Shown here piece after piece: positions 1 to 8,911 of a stretch of 64,000 nucleotides of DNA. This DNA is from Phycisphaeraceae bacterium (GTDB lineage: Bacteria > Planctomycetota > Phycisphaerae > Phycisphaerales > SM1A02), in the NCBI GenBank assembly GCA_019636755.1, contig JAHBWZ010000011.1, forward strand, positions 36,847 to 100,846, given 5' to 3'. The notes beneath the pieces are model-generated. The model ran no database searches, was not told the DNA's origin, and saw nothing but the letters and a program-made list of their open reading frames with translations. Numbering within the stretch: the stretch's first letter is position 1; every line of letters starts with the position of its first letter. A program made the position numbers and the translations under genes.

Positions 1-1475
1 TGCACCGGATCACGATCGCCGGGCTCGCCGTCTCGGGCCTGTTCAGCCTCGCCCCTGTCTCGACCATCGCCGCGCAGGACCTGCCGTCGCAGGACGAACT
101 CCGCCGGCTCCGGCAGGAGATGGATGAGGTCCGGGCGGAGAACGCCCGCATGCGCAGCGAACTCAACCAGATCGCCAGCGCCCAGCGGTCGGACTGGCTG
201 ACCGAGAAGCGCGCCGAGGAGATCCGCGCCATCGTCCGCGAGGTGATGGAGGATGTCGATGCGCGCGCTTCGTTCCAGAACGGTCTGACCGCGGGATGGG
301 ACCGGCACTTCTTCCTCGCCAGTCCCGGCGGTGAGTTCCGGCTCCAGGTGGACGGGCAGGTGCAGACGCGCGCCATCATGAACCACAAGAGTTCGCCCCT
401 CAATGACAACTGGCGATACGGGTTCGAACTGAGCCGGGCGCGACTCAACTTCTCCGGGAACGTGATCAAGCCGGAGATCGAGTACCTCATCCAGATGGAC
501 TTCACGCGGAATGAGCCGGGACTGGTGACAGGCCTGTACTTCCTTCGCGATGCGTGGATCCGGTACCGGCTCAACGACGACTGGGCCGTCCGGGCGGGCC
601 AGTTCAAGCTCGCCTTCAACCGGGAGGAACTGGTCTCGAGCGCGCGGCAGCTCGCGGTCGAGCGGACGCTGCTCAATGAGACCTTCAACCTGGGACGGTC
701 GCCCGGCGTGGAGCTGAGCTGGGCGAAGGGGACCACCAGCCTGGCGCTCCAGCTGACCAACGGCGCCGTGGACTCGTTCCAGCCTCCGCAGGTGCAGAGC
801 GGCGGTGGACTCAATCCCACCAACAAGAAGGCGCTGGAGCGGGACACCGAGTTCGCGGTCACCGCGCGCTGGGAGGAACTGCTCGCCGGCCGATGGAGCC
901 AGTTCGACGACATGACGGCGCCGCCCGGTGAGGACTTCGGGCTGCTCTTCGGCCTCGCCGCGCACTACCAGCAGATCGAATGGGATCGCCAGTTCTCGAT
1001 CCGGGAGAACGAGGTCAAGTGGCTCGCCCTGACCGCGGACATCTCCGCGGAGTGGAGCGGCGCGAGCCTGTTCGCCTCCGCCACCTATCACTACACGGAC
1101 AACCTCTTCGGCATCACCGATTACATCGGCTTCGTGGTCCAGGGCGGCTGGTACGTTTCCGATCGCGTGGAACTCTTCGCCCGCTACGAGTACGGGCATG
1201 GCGAGTACCCGTTCCCCATCACCGCCTCCTTGACCAGCAGCATGCAGATCCTCACCGCCGGCATGAACTGGTACATCGACGGGCACGACCTCAAGCTCAC
1301 CACGGACGTGGGCGTGAACCTGTCGCGCATCGGCCAGAACTGGGCAGGCGGAAGCAACACCGTCGGCCAGTCAGACTTCGGGGCGCCCGGTGACATCACG
1401 GGCTGGCGGAACATGCAGCAGTTCGAGGACAGCGTGCAGGTGGTCTTCCGGGCCCAGCTCCAGTTGCTCTTCTGA
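1..1475 (+). CDS. Phosphate-selective porin O/P-like outer-membrane protein, 5' end at window edge
   Basis: Probable outer-membrane beta-barrel channel of the OprO/OprP type. The first ATG inside the window is at 120, but the same frame stays open to the window edge and encodes a typical signal peptide (n-region HRIT, hydrophobic core GLAVSGLFSLAPV, an AxA-like site before QDLPSQ). The true start is therefore at or just before base 1; bases 1-2 (tg) could be the end of a start codon. After the leader comes a short coiled coil (residues like LRQEMDEVRAENARMRSEL), then barrel sequence rich in alternating aromatic and charged residues, e.g. GFELSRARLNFSG and VRAGQFKLAFNREE, typical of the family. 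It ends with a C-terminal hydrophobic/aromatic strand, QLQLLF. The next gene is convergent. The substrate cannot be read from the sequence. Family assignment is good; specificity is unknown. Confidence 0.82.
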   Translation, partial: HRITIAGLAVSGLFSLAPVSTIAAQDLPSQDELRRLRQEMDEVRAENARMRSELNQIASAQRSDWLTEKRAEEIRAIVREVMEDVDARASFQNGLTAGWDRHFFLASPGGEFRLQVDGQVQTRAIMNHKSSPLNDNWRYGFELSRARLNFSGNVIKPEIEYLIQMDFTRNEPGLVTGLYFLRDAWIRYRLNDDWAVRAGQFKLAFNREELVSSARQLAVERTLLNETFNLGRSPGVELSWAKGTTSLALQLTNGAVDSFQPPQVQSGGGLNPTNKKALERDTEFAVTARWEELLAGRWSQFDDMTAPPGEDFGLLFGLAAHYQQIEWDRQFSIRENEVKWLALTADISAEWSGASLFASATYHYTDNLFGITDYIGFVVQGGWYVSDRVELFARYEYGHGEYPFPITASLTSSMQILTAGMNWYIDGHDLKLTTDVGVNLSRIGQNWAGGSNTVGQSDFGAPGDITGWRNMQQFEDSVQVVFRAQLQLLF

Positions 1476-1592
1476 GGCGGGTCCTCTGCGCCTGCGCCGG
1501 GCCGTTCTGTACCGCCGATCCTGCCCGCCTGGGTCGGGCCGGCGGCGCTCGGGGGCGCCGGTCACGTCCCGACGTACGGATGAGTCCGGTGC

Positions 1593-2918
1593 TCAGCCGT
1601 CGGCGCGGCGCCGGATCGAGATCGCCGACGACGGACTGACGAGCACCTCCCAGATGAGCGCGATGTCGTCGGCGTGCATCCGGATGCAGCCCATGGAACT
1701 GGCGGTGCCGATCGAGTCCGGTTCGATCGTGCCGTGCAGGCCGTAGCCCTGCACGTTCGCCAGGTGCGGTTCATCGCCGACGAGGCCGATCCAGTGTTCG
1801 CCGATCGGGTTCTTCGGGTCATCCGGCAGGAACCGTTCGCGCGTCCGGGGATTGACCCACTCCGGGTTGATGAGCTTGGACCCGGGGCGGACCCGGAACC
1901 GGCCTTCCGGCGTTCCGTCTTCGGCGCCGAGCCCGACATCGAAACTCCGGACGAACACGGGGTCCAGTTCGTCGCCCAGCCAGAGATCGAGCCGGTACGC
2001 CGTCTTGTCGACGACGGCATGGAACGGCCCGGTCACGACCTTGAGGCGCCGGCCCGCGGCGACCGCCGACGGTGACCGGATGCCGTTGACGCGCTGGATG
2101 AAGCGCCAGTCGGTCTGGACGCCGAGTTTCCTGGGCAGCGCCGAGAGCGCATCGCCGCGCTCGACGACATACGCGATGGCATAGGGGTCGCCCTCGAGCA
2201 GTTCGCCGGAGAACACCAGTCGCTCGTTCAGCTCCGCAAGCCGCGCGCGCACACGCGCCGCGTCCTCGGCGGGGAGGCGCCCCGAGCGCAACGCGAGCGA
2301 GAGTGTGCGCCGCCCGTCGACCGGTCGATTCCGCGCGATCTCATCAAGTCCCTGGCGGACGCGATCCAGTTCGCGCTGCACCTCGCGGGAGATCTCGCGC
2401 GCTTCCGGAACGCCGGAAGGCGGCGTGCCCGCGCCGGTCGTTCGGGAGGGCCCGCCCGATGCGGTCCGTGCGCGCGGCGACCCACCCGGCGGCGTGGCGG
2501 TCCCGGGGTCGACCGGTGGAGATGCCGGCGATGCATCGGCGGCGCCCTGCGTCGAAGGACGCTCGCCGGATCCGCCGGGCGCCTCGTCGCGCGTCGGCAG
2601 GGCAAGCATGGCGCTGCGCGCGTCGCGCCCGAGCGGCGGTGGCGCGGTCGGCTCGGTGGCGGTGGTGCCCGCCCGTTGCCCGGCCTGACCTGGCCCGTCG
2701 CCCGCCGCGGCCCCCGGGTCTCCGCCGAGGGACAGGCGGGTGTCGTCCTCCGGGTGGTCGGGCGGAAGCGGCGTCGGCCAGAGCCGGACCACGAGAATCA
2801 CGATGAGCGCGAGGCCGACCACGGCGAGCAGCGGTCGGCCCCGGAAGCGGGGACGGGCGCGACGGTAGGTGTACGAGTTGCGGCGGACCGGGCGGACGCT
2901 CTGACTCGGAAGGGCCAT
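1593..2918 (-). CDS. Membrane-anchored LysM-L,D-transpeptidase (YkuD family)
   Basis: Cross-links peptidoglycan or attaches proteins to it in the periplasm. A basic N-terminus is followed by one transmembrane helix (about residues 28-46, LLAVVGLALIVILVV). Next is a long Pro/Ala/Gly-rich linker to about residue 170, a short helical region, a LysM-like domain (YVVERGDALSALPRKLGV) and a C-terminal YkuD catalytic domain. The catalytic signature is visible: HGT, then about 12 residues later SSMGCIRMH, where Cys is the nucleophile. At 441 residues it is longer than minimal YkuD enzymes because of the linker. The upstream gene on the same strand is a 5-formyltetrahydrofolate cyclo-ligase 76 bases away. 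No convincing ribosome binding site precedes the ATG at 2918. Function is confident; the physiological target is not known. Confidence 0.9.
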   Translation of the reverse strand: MALPSQSVRPVRRNSYTYRRARPRFRGRPLLAVVGLALIVILVVRLWPTPLPPDHPEDDTRLSLGGDPGAAAGDGPGQAGQRAGTTATEPTAPPPLGRDARSAMLALPTRDEAPGGSGERPSTQGAADASPASPPVDPGTATPPGGSPRARTASGGPSRTTGAGTPPSGVPEAREISREVQRELDRVRQGLDEIARNRPVDGRRTLSLALRSGRLPAEDAARVRARLAELNERLVFSGELLEGDPYAIAYVVERGDALSALPRKLGVQTDWRFIQRVNGIRSPSAVAAGRRLKVVTGPFHAVVDKTAYRLDLWLGDELDPVFVRSFDVGLGAEDGTPEGRFRVRPGSKLINPEWVNPRTRERFLPDDPKNPIGEHWIGLVGDEPHLANVQGYGLHGTIEPDSIGTASSMGCIRMHADDIALIWEVLVSPSSAISIRRRADG

Positions 2919-2994
2919 GGCGGCATCGTACGGCGCCCGTGGGCCGGTGCACGGCGGGGTTCCTGCCGCGCCGTCGCCCGGTCCGCGGTCCCGC

Positions 2995-3603
2995 TCAGGA
3001 TGGCGATGCGGAGGGGCGGGTGGCGCAGAGGCGCCGATCCGTCACCACCCAGTCCACAGCCGCATCGAGCGGGCCGGCCGGAACGTGGTCGACGATCTGT
3101 CCATCGAAGGCGAGACCGGCCGTCACGGCGCCCCGGCGAAGCCTGGACAGGAAGCGGTCGTAGAACCCGCCACCGCGACCGAGGCGGTGTCCCTGGACAT
3201 CGAACGCGAGGCCCGGAACGACGACGAGATCGATCTGCGTCGGCACCACGGGGCGGCCGCCGACCGGCGAGCGGACGCCATGATCGTCGGCCTCGAAGAT
3301 GCGGTCATCGATCGAGGAGATCTCCACCGCCTCCATGTCCCGTCTCGACCAGTTGACACGCGGTGCGCACACCGTGATGCCCGCCTGGAACGCCCGCAGC
3401 GCGAGCGACGTCGTGTCGACCTCCGCGGCGAGCGGCAGGTAGATCATGACGGTCGAGGCATGGCGGAACGCTTCCAGCGAGCCGAGGCGCGCACACGCCG
3501 CCACGGATCCGGTGCGCCGGTCCTCGCCGGACATCGCGTCCAGCGTCTGTCGCATGGCACGGCGGAGTGCACGCTTCTGGTCGTCAAGTTCGGCGGGCAT
3601 CAT
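2995..3603 (-). CDS. 5-formyltetrahydrofolate cyclo-ligase
   Basis: ATP-dependent enzyme that converts 5-formyl-THF to 5,10-methenyl-THF in the one-carbon folate pathway, in the cytosol. The signature VVPGLAFDVQGHRLGRGGGF followed by YDRFL is the hallmark of the family (nucleotide and folate site). The N-terminal KRALRRAMRQTLDAMS helix and the E-V-D-T block also match. The open frame runs back to 3726, but the first 41 residues are Arg/Pro-rich and look non-coding, so I prefer the tandem ATGs at 3603/3600; ATGs at 3645/3642 are alternatives. The start at 3603 gives about 202 residues, normal for the family. It is divergent from glmS across about 230 bases, which should contain both promoters. 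Confidence 0.88.
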   Translation of the reverse strand: MMPAELDDQKRALRRAMRQTLDAMSGEDRRTGSVAACARLGSLEAFRHASTVMIYLPLAAEVDTTSLALRAFQAGITVCAPRVNWSRRDMEAVEISSIDDRIFEADDHGVRSPVGGRPVVPTQIDLVVVPGLAFDVQGHRLGRGGGFYDRFLSRLRRGAVTAGLAFDGQIVDHVPAGPLDAAVDWVVTDRRLCATRPSASPS

Positions 3604-3830
3604 CGGGAAGGGATCTCGCACGGGACCGGAGCCCGAGGTCATCATCGGCCGGTCGCCGGTCGGACTGGCCCGGATTCGGACAGAAGGCCGAACGGGATGC
3701 AGCCGACCTGCGTAGCGTCGGGCCATCGATCCGCGGACCCCGGCATCGCCCGGATGCCGTGCTCCCGCCGACCTGCCTCCGCCGCATCCTCCATAATCCA
3801 GTCCTTGCCATCCGGCGGGGGAACGAACCT

Positions 3831-5678
3831 ATGTGTGGAATCGTCGCCTATATCGGACGGAAACCCGCCGTGCCCATCCTTCTCGAGGGACTGAAGCGGC
3901 TCGAGTACCGCGGGTACGACTCGGCGGGCATCGCCGTCCTGGGCCAGTGCGGGCTGTCGGTGGTCAAGGCGCTGGGTCGCGTCCGTCGGCTGGAGTCCCT
4001 GCTCGAGGAGCGTCCGCCCCTGGCCGGATCACTGGGCATCGCGCACACGCGGTGGGCCACGCACGGCGAGCCGAGCGACCGCAACGCACACCCCCATACC
4101 GACGGTCCGACCGAGGATGCCGGCGGCCACGGGATCGCGCTGATTCACAACGGCATCATCGAGAATCACGCGTCGCTCAAGCGATACCTGCTCGAGAAGG
4201 GACACGTGTTCCGATCGGAGACGGACACCGAGGTCCTGGTGCACCTCGTCAGCGAGCTCTACCAGGGCGACATCGAGAACGCGGTCCGATCCGCCCTGCG
4301 GGAGGTCACCGGCGCGTACGCGATCGCGGTGCTCTGCGAGGAGGAGCCGGATCGCCTGGTCGTCGCACGGAAGGGCTCGCCGCTGATGGTCGGCGTCGGG
4401 AAGGACGAGTACATCGTCGCCTCGGACTCCAGTGCGATCGTGGCACACACGACGCAGGCGTTCACGCTGGACGATTACACCGTTGCCACGCTGACGCGAG
4501 ATTCCTTCCGGACCACCACGCTCGACAACGTGCCGATCACGCCGGAGATCCGCGAACTCGAGTTCAGCCTGGAGCAGATCGAACTGGGCGGGTTCGAGCA
4601 TTTCATGCTCAAGGAGATCGCTGAGCAGCCGCATGCGCTGCGGCAGTGTCTCAAGGGCCGGATCGACACCCGAGAGGGCCAGGTCGTGCTCGGCGGTGTC
4701 AGCCAGTACGCCCGTGAACTGGTCCGTGCACGGAGGATCGTCTTCCTGGGCCAGGGAACCGCGCTCCATGCCGGCATGATCAGCGAGTACATCATCGAGG
4801 ACCTCGCCAAGATCCCGGCCGAGTACGACTTCGCCAGCGAGTTCCGCTACCGCAATCCGCTCGTGGAGGAAGGCACGATCGTCGTCGCGATCAGCCAGTC
4901 CGGCGAGACCGCGGATACGCTCGCCGCACTCCGGGAGGCGAAGGCACGCGGGGCGCTCGCACTGGGCATCGTGAACGTGGTGGGCTCCTCGATCGCCCGC
5001 GAGACGGACGCCGGAGTGTACCTGCGCGTCGGCCCGGAGATCGGCGTGGCATCGACGAAGGCGTTCGTCGGCCAGCTCGCGGTGGCGACGCTGCTCGGCG
5101 CGTTCATCGGGCGTCGCCGATTCCTCTCCCAGGACGTCGTGTCACGCCTCCTGGACGAATTGCAGGCGATGCCGGACCGCCTCGAGCAGGCGGTCGCCCT
5201 GAGCGATCACATCCGGGAGGCTGCGGCGCGGTATGTCGACCGCGAGAACTGGCTCTTTCTGGGGCGCGGATGCAACTATCCCGTGGCCCTCGAAGGGGCG
5301 CTGAAACTGAAGGAGATCTCGTACATTCACGCCGAGGGCATGCCCGCGGCGGAGATGAAGCACGGTCCCATCGCGCTGATCGACGAGGGCATGCCCGTCG
5401 TCTTCGTCGCGACGCACAACAGCCAGTACGAGAAGGTCCTCTCGAACATCGAGGAGGTCCGTTCCCGGGGCGGTCACGTGATCGCCGTCGCGACGGAGGG
5501 CGACACGCACCTGCCCTCCCTCTGCGAGGAGATCTTCTTCGTCCCCGATGTGCCCGAGCAGCTCCAGCCGATGCTGACGGTGGTGCCGCTCCAGCTTCTG
5601 GCGTATCACGCCGCCGTTCTCCGCGGCAAGGACGTGGACAAGCCGCGGAACCTGGCGAAGAGCGTGACGGTGGAGTGA
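3831..5678 (+). CDS. glmS: Glutamine--fructose-6-phosphate aminotransferase (isomerizing)
   Basis: Makes glucosamine-6-phosphate from fructose-6-phosphate and glutamine, the first step toward UDP-GlcNAc for peptidoglycan. The protein begins MCGIVAYIGRK, so the second-position Cys is the N-terminal nucleophile of the class II glutaminase domain. This fixes the start at 3831 although the frame is open from 3567. The glutaminase domain (about residues 1-230, with HTRWATHGEPS and HNGIIENH) is followed by two SIS sugar-isomerase domains (SQSGETADTLAAL; KLKEISYIHAEGMPAAEMKHG). The protein ends in KPRNLAKSVTVE, the conserved C-terminal tail. It has 615 residues, the usual length. A GGGGG stretch lies about 8 bases before the ATG. 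I saw no glmS ribozyme-like structure upstream. Confidence 0.98.
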   Translation: MCGIVAYIGRKPAVPILLEGLKRLEYRGYDSAGIAVLGQCGLSVVKALGRVRRLESLLEERPPLAGSLGIAHTRWATHGEPSDRNAHPHTDGPTEDAGGHGIALIHNGIIENHASLKRYLLEKGHVFRSETDTEVLVHLVSELYQGDIENAVRSALREVTGAYAIAVLCEEEPDRLVVARKGSPLMVGVGKDEYIVASDSSAIVAHTTQAFTLDDYTVATLTRDSFRTTTLDNVPITPEIRELEFSLEQIELGGFEHFMLKEIAEQPHALRQCLKGRIDTREGQVVLGGVSQYARELVRARRIVFLGQGTALHAGMISEYIIEDLAKIPAEYDFASEFRYRNPLVEEGTIVVAISQSGETADTLAALREAKARGALALGIVNVVGSSIARETDAGVYLRVGPEIGVASTKAFVGQLAVATLLGAFIGRRRFLSQDVVSRLLDELQAMPDRLEQAVALSDHIREAAARYVDRENWLFLGRGCNYPVALEGALKLKEISYIHAEGMPAAEMKHGPIALIDEGMPVVFVATHNSQYEKVLSNIEEVRSRGGHVIAVATEGDTHLPSLCEEIFFVPDVPEQLQPMLTVVPLQLLAYHAAVLRGKDVDKPRNLAKSVTVE

Positions 5679-5681
5679 TCC

Positions 5682-5717
5682 GGGCCGCGCGTGCCGCGTG
5701 GGCCGCGCGTGCCGCGT
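5682..5717. repeat. Two perfect tandem copies of an 18-bp unit
   Basis: GGGCCGCGCGTGCCGCGT occurs twice head to tail in the 49-base gap between the converging ends of glmS and the UnbV lipoprotein gene. It is a very short GC-rich duplication; no T-tract follows, so it is not a standard terminator. Confidence 0.7.
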
Positions 5718-5727
5718 GATGATCCGC

Positions 5728-7476
5728 TCATCGCGTGACGTGGAGCCTTCGGCTGAAGTCGTCGCCGGAGAGATCGCGCCCGGTGATCGCGCCGTCGGGC
5801 CATCGGATCCGCAGCGCGGCGCCGCTCCAGGACGCGGGAATCCCGAAGTGTGCCGCCGGCGGGCCGGAGGACTGGAACCCGCCTCCGAAGATCCAGCGGG
5901 TCTGCCGCTCGTCGCCGCTGCTGAGCGTGACCGTCGCGCCCAGCGCCCGGCGGTTCCCGGGATTCCGCCCGTCATCGAGCGAAACGACGAGCCAGCGCCG
6001 GTCCCCGTGCGGCGTCGGACCGGCGAGCAGGCGCACCGGCGCGTTCAGTTCGCCGACGACGATGTCGATGGCCCCGTTCCCGTCGAGATCGGCGAAGACG
6101 GCGACGCGGTCGCGGCCCGGGCGTCTGAGCCAGGACTCCGGATCGCCGGATTCGACACGGACGAACCGGCGTGCCTCGCGACGGAACACGAGCGGCGGCT
6201 GCTCATACTCGCTGTCCATCGTCTCCCGCTTCGCCTCCGGATAGACATGCCCGTTGAAACTGACCAGGTCCTCTGCACCGTCGAGATCGAGGTCCACGAA
6301 GGCGGCGGACCAGCCGAGGAACGGATGACTGATCTGACCCAGTCCCCATCGCCGGGTCTGGTCCTCGAAGAACCCTTCCGGGAGGTTGACGTGCAGCGTG
6401 TTCGTATCGCTGGAGAAGTTCGTGGTGAAGACATCCGGTCGCCCGTTCCCGGTCACGTCTCCGATCGCGATGCCCATCGTCGCCTGGTCGTTCCCGTCGA
6501 AGTTCGATGCGATGCCGCTGGCGACGCCGATGTCGCGGAATCGCCACTCGCCCTCGTTCCGGAAGAGGAAGTTGGCCATCGAGTCGTTGCCGACGAAGAT
6601 GTCCGGACGGCCGTCGCCGTCGAAGTCGAGGATGACCGCGCCGAGTCCGTACGCCGGACGGGGCGGAAGGCAGCCGGCGTCCGCCGTGACATCCCGGAAG
6701 CGACCGTCGCCCTCGTTGCGGTAGAGCACATCATGTTCCGCCGTGAGTCCGTGCGGGCCTCCCATGACGGTCTGTTCCTTGTACCGGGCGCGCGGCGGAG
6801 GTCGTTCGTGATCGAAGACGAGGTAGTTCACGACGTACAGGTCGAGCAGCCCGTCGAGATCGAGATCGCCGAACGCGGCGCTCGTCGCCCACCGCGGGTC
6901 GTTCACGCCGGACTCCGCGGCAGACTCGATGAATCGACCCGGCGCGTGCTGCCGGAACAGCGCGTTGGGGCCGTAGCAGCAGACGAAGACATCCTCACGG
7001 CCATCCGCGTCGACGTCCGCGGTCGCAGCGCCGAAGGACCAGCGCGTGTGCACCAGCCCCGACGGCCCGGTCACGTCCTCGAATCGCAGGCCTCCGAGAT
7101 TCCGGAAGAGGCGGCTGCCCGGACCGTCTTCCGGCGCCGGAACCGTCGCGCCGTTCGCGATGAACAGGTCGAGGTGACCGTCGTCGTCGTAGTCGAAGAG
7201 CGCGAGGCCGCCGCCGTTGACTTCCAGGATCTCCCGCGCGGGGCGATCGCCGCTCACCATGCGCACGGACAGGCCGCTCTCCGCGGTGACGTCACGGAGT
7301 TCGAACCCGGGCGCCGGTGGATGGACGACCCCGCTGCGAGCGGGTGCCCGTTCCGCGGCGTCCGCGGATGACCGGTCGTTGCCATCGTCCCGCTTCGCGC
7401 ACCCGCCGAGCAGCAGCGCGATCAGGATCACGAGGCGGGGTGGAGAAGCGGGGAGCCGCGGTGCGCTGTCGTTCAC
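5728..7476 (-). CDS. FG-GAP/VCBS and ASPIC/UnbV (CRTAC1-type) lipoprotein
   Basis: Predicted envelope-anchored beta-propeller protein. The start is GTG at 7476: its GTGA overlaps the stop of the upstream TPR gene, so the two are probably translationally coupled. The frame is open much further upstream, but that part overlaps the TPR gene. A lipoprotein signal with lipobox LLGGC lies at about residues 19-23. Repeated calcium-type FG-GAP loops follow (FDYDDDGHLDLFIANG, ADVDADGREDVFVCC, LDFDGDGRPDIFVGN, VDLDLDGAEDL). The C-terminal ASPIC/UnbV segment carries GATVTL, HFGIP and IRWPDG. It has 582 residues. Ligand and function are unknown; proteins of this type are abundant in planctomycetes, often next to TPR proteins, as here. 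Confidence 0.88.
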   Translation of the reverse strand: MNDSAPRLPASPPRLVILIALLLGGCAKRDDGNDRSSADAAERAPARSGVVHPPAPGFELRDVTAESGLSVRMVSGDRPAREILEVNGGGLALFDYDDDGHLDLFIANGATVPAPEDGPGSRLFRNLGGLRFEDVTGPSGLVHTRWSFGAATADVDADGREDVFVCCYGPNALFRQHAPGRFIESAAESGVNDPRWATSAAFGDLDLDGLLDLYVVNYLVFDHERPPPRARYKEQTVMGGPHGLTAEHDVLYRNEGDGRFRDVTADAGCLPPRPAYGLGAVILDFDGDGRPDIFVGNDSMANFLFRNEGEWRFRDIGVASGIASNFDGNDQATMGIAIGDVTGNGRPDVFTTNFSSDTNTLHVNLPEGFFEDQTRRWGLGQISHPFLGWSAAFVDLDLDGAEDLVSFNGHVYPEAKRETMDSEYEQPPLVFRREARRFVRVESGDPESWLRRPGRDRVAVFADLDGNGAIDIVVGELNAPVRLLAGPTPHGDRRWLVVSLDDGRNPGNRRALGATVTLSSGDERQTRWIFGGGFQSSGPPAAHFGIPASWSGAALRIRWPDGAITGRDLSGDDFSRRLHVTR

Positions 7477-8447
7477 TCGGGAAACCTCGTGGCCGCGGCG
7501 CCCTCCGGGCCGGTGGGCGGGTAGTGTCGTGCGCGGAGGCGCTCGAACGTCGACATCGCCGCGGCAGCGCCGGCCTCGTCGCCCAGGCGCGTCAGCACCC
7601 GGGCCAGCTTGTAGTGGCTCTCGTAGTGATCCGGGTAGAGCGCCACCGCCCGGAGCAATTCGCCGCGCGCCGCCTCCGCGTCGCCACGGAGCAGGTGGAT
7701 GTCGGCGAGCCGGACGCGCGCCTTCGCCTCGTCCCGGGCGCTGTCCGCGCCCGCCGCCGGCGCGCCGGTGCCCTGCCGGCGCGCGGCGGCCTCGTGGATC
7801 AGCCGGATGGAGGCATGGAGCAGGCGTTCCGCCTCGTCGAGGCCGTCGCGTTCCAGCGCCACGAGGGCCAGTGCGAAGTGCGTGTCCGCGGCGTCCGCAT
7901 CGAGGTCGAGGTGGCGTCGAAACGCGGTCTCCGCCAGGGCGGGATCCCCCGCCTGGAACGCGGCCCACCCGAGGAAGTACCACCCAGGGGAGAAGTGCGG
8001 GGCGGATCGAGTCGCCGCGAGGAGGTGGGGCAGGGCCGCCTGCGACCGTTTCTCCCGGTGCAGTGAGAGCCCGATCAGGAACTCGGCGACGCCATCGTCC
8101 GGCGCCGCCGCGAGAAGCCGGCGCGCCCGGAGCCGGGCGGCGGCGAACTGGCCCTGTTCGATCTGCCGGAATGCCAGGGCGTATTCGCCGGACAGGACGC
8201 GGCTCTCTGCGGAGGCCCCGGCGTCCGCCGAGGAGGCCTGGGGGGGCGGAGGGCGATCGCAGCCGGCCGCCAGGAACAGGGTCGCGACCGTCGCCGCGAG
8301 CCAGGCGACTCCCCGGGCGCCGGGAGCGCCGGCCCGGACACGGGGCCTCCAGAGTCCCGCCGTCGCGCCCGGAGGCACCGCGCGGGCAGGGTCCGTGCCG
8401 CCGGGTCGATGCAGTGCGTCCGGGAAGAGGGTGGATGGTCGCGCCAT
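7473..8447 (-). CDS. TPR-repeat lipoprotein
   Basis: Predicted lipoprotein with several tetratricopeptide repeats, presumably a protein-interaction scaffold in the envelope. I chose the ATG at 8447 (MARPSTLFPD); the frame continues to 8624 but that part lacks coding character. The lipobox LAAGC puts the lipidated Cys near residue 63, unusually far from this start. A GTG at 8378 would shorten the n-region to a more typical length, so the start is uncertain. Helical repeats such as QIEQGQFAAARLRARRLLAA, GWAAFQAGDPALAETAFRRH and ADIHLLRGDAEAARGELLRA are TPR-like. The stop overlaps the GTG of the downstream UnbV lipoprotein by four bases, which suggests the two products work together. No partner can be named. 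Confidence 0.85.
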   Translation of the reverse strand: MARPSTLFPDALHRPGGTDPARAVPPGATAGLWRPRVRAGAPGARGVAWLAATVATLFLAAGCDRPPPPQASSADAGASAESRVLSGEYALAFRQIEQGQFAAARLRARRLLAAAPDDGVAEFLIGLSLHREKRSQAALPHLLAATRSAPHFSPGWYFLGWAAFQAGDPALAETAFRRHLDLDADAADTHFALALVALERDGLDEAERLLHASIRLIHEAAARRQGTGAPAAGADSARDEAKARVRLADIHLLRGDAEAARGELLRAVALYPDHYESHYKLARVLTRLGDEAGAAAAMSTFERLRARHYPPTGPEGAAATRFPE

Positions 8448-8911
8448 GAGCGGCGGGCGTTCCCCGGGCAGGTCCGGGAGTGTCCGCACCGGTCGCCCAT
8501 GAAGCCGGCGGGCGTGCCCGTGGAATTGCTGGTGCTGCGTCATTCTGCCGGGGGAGTGCTGGATCGGTCGCGATATCACGGTATTCTGGTCGCCGGGGTT
8601 GTGCCGGCCGTTCGGATGGTGCAACCCTGATGGTGGGGCGGGTGGTATCGATGGACTCCGACGCTGGCGTGTCGAGGCGCGGGCGGGTGATCGGTCACCC
8701 GGGTCCCGTCAGGCCGCCGGGACGGAGCCTGTCCCATCGGGTCGGAACGCGTGGTCCATCGGGCCTGCGCGTCCGGACCGACGCTCGGCTGTCAGGACTC
8801 GACGTGTTCATACTCGGCACCTCATCCGACCAGCACCCCGGGCTCCGGGGCGGCGTGCGCATCGGGTGCCCGGATCCACCGACTTCAGCGCCCGCCCCAA
8901 GGAACACCCCC
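8448..8911. other. 464-base divergent intergenic region
   Basis: Lies between the minus-strand TPR lipoprotein gene and the plus-strand di-heme oxidoreductase gene. Open frames through it are Arg/Pro/Ser-rich and look like non-coding GC-rich sequence. It should carry two divergent promoters, but I cannot point to a convincing -35/-10 pair. Confidence 0.5.

Noticed and set aside
3604..3830. glmS ribozyme upstream of glmS
   Set aside because: No conserved core or pseudoknot pattern seen; the ribozyme is mostly a feature of Gram-positive bacteria.
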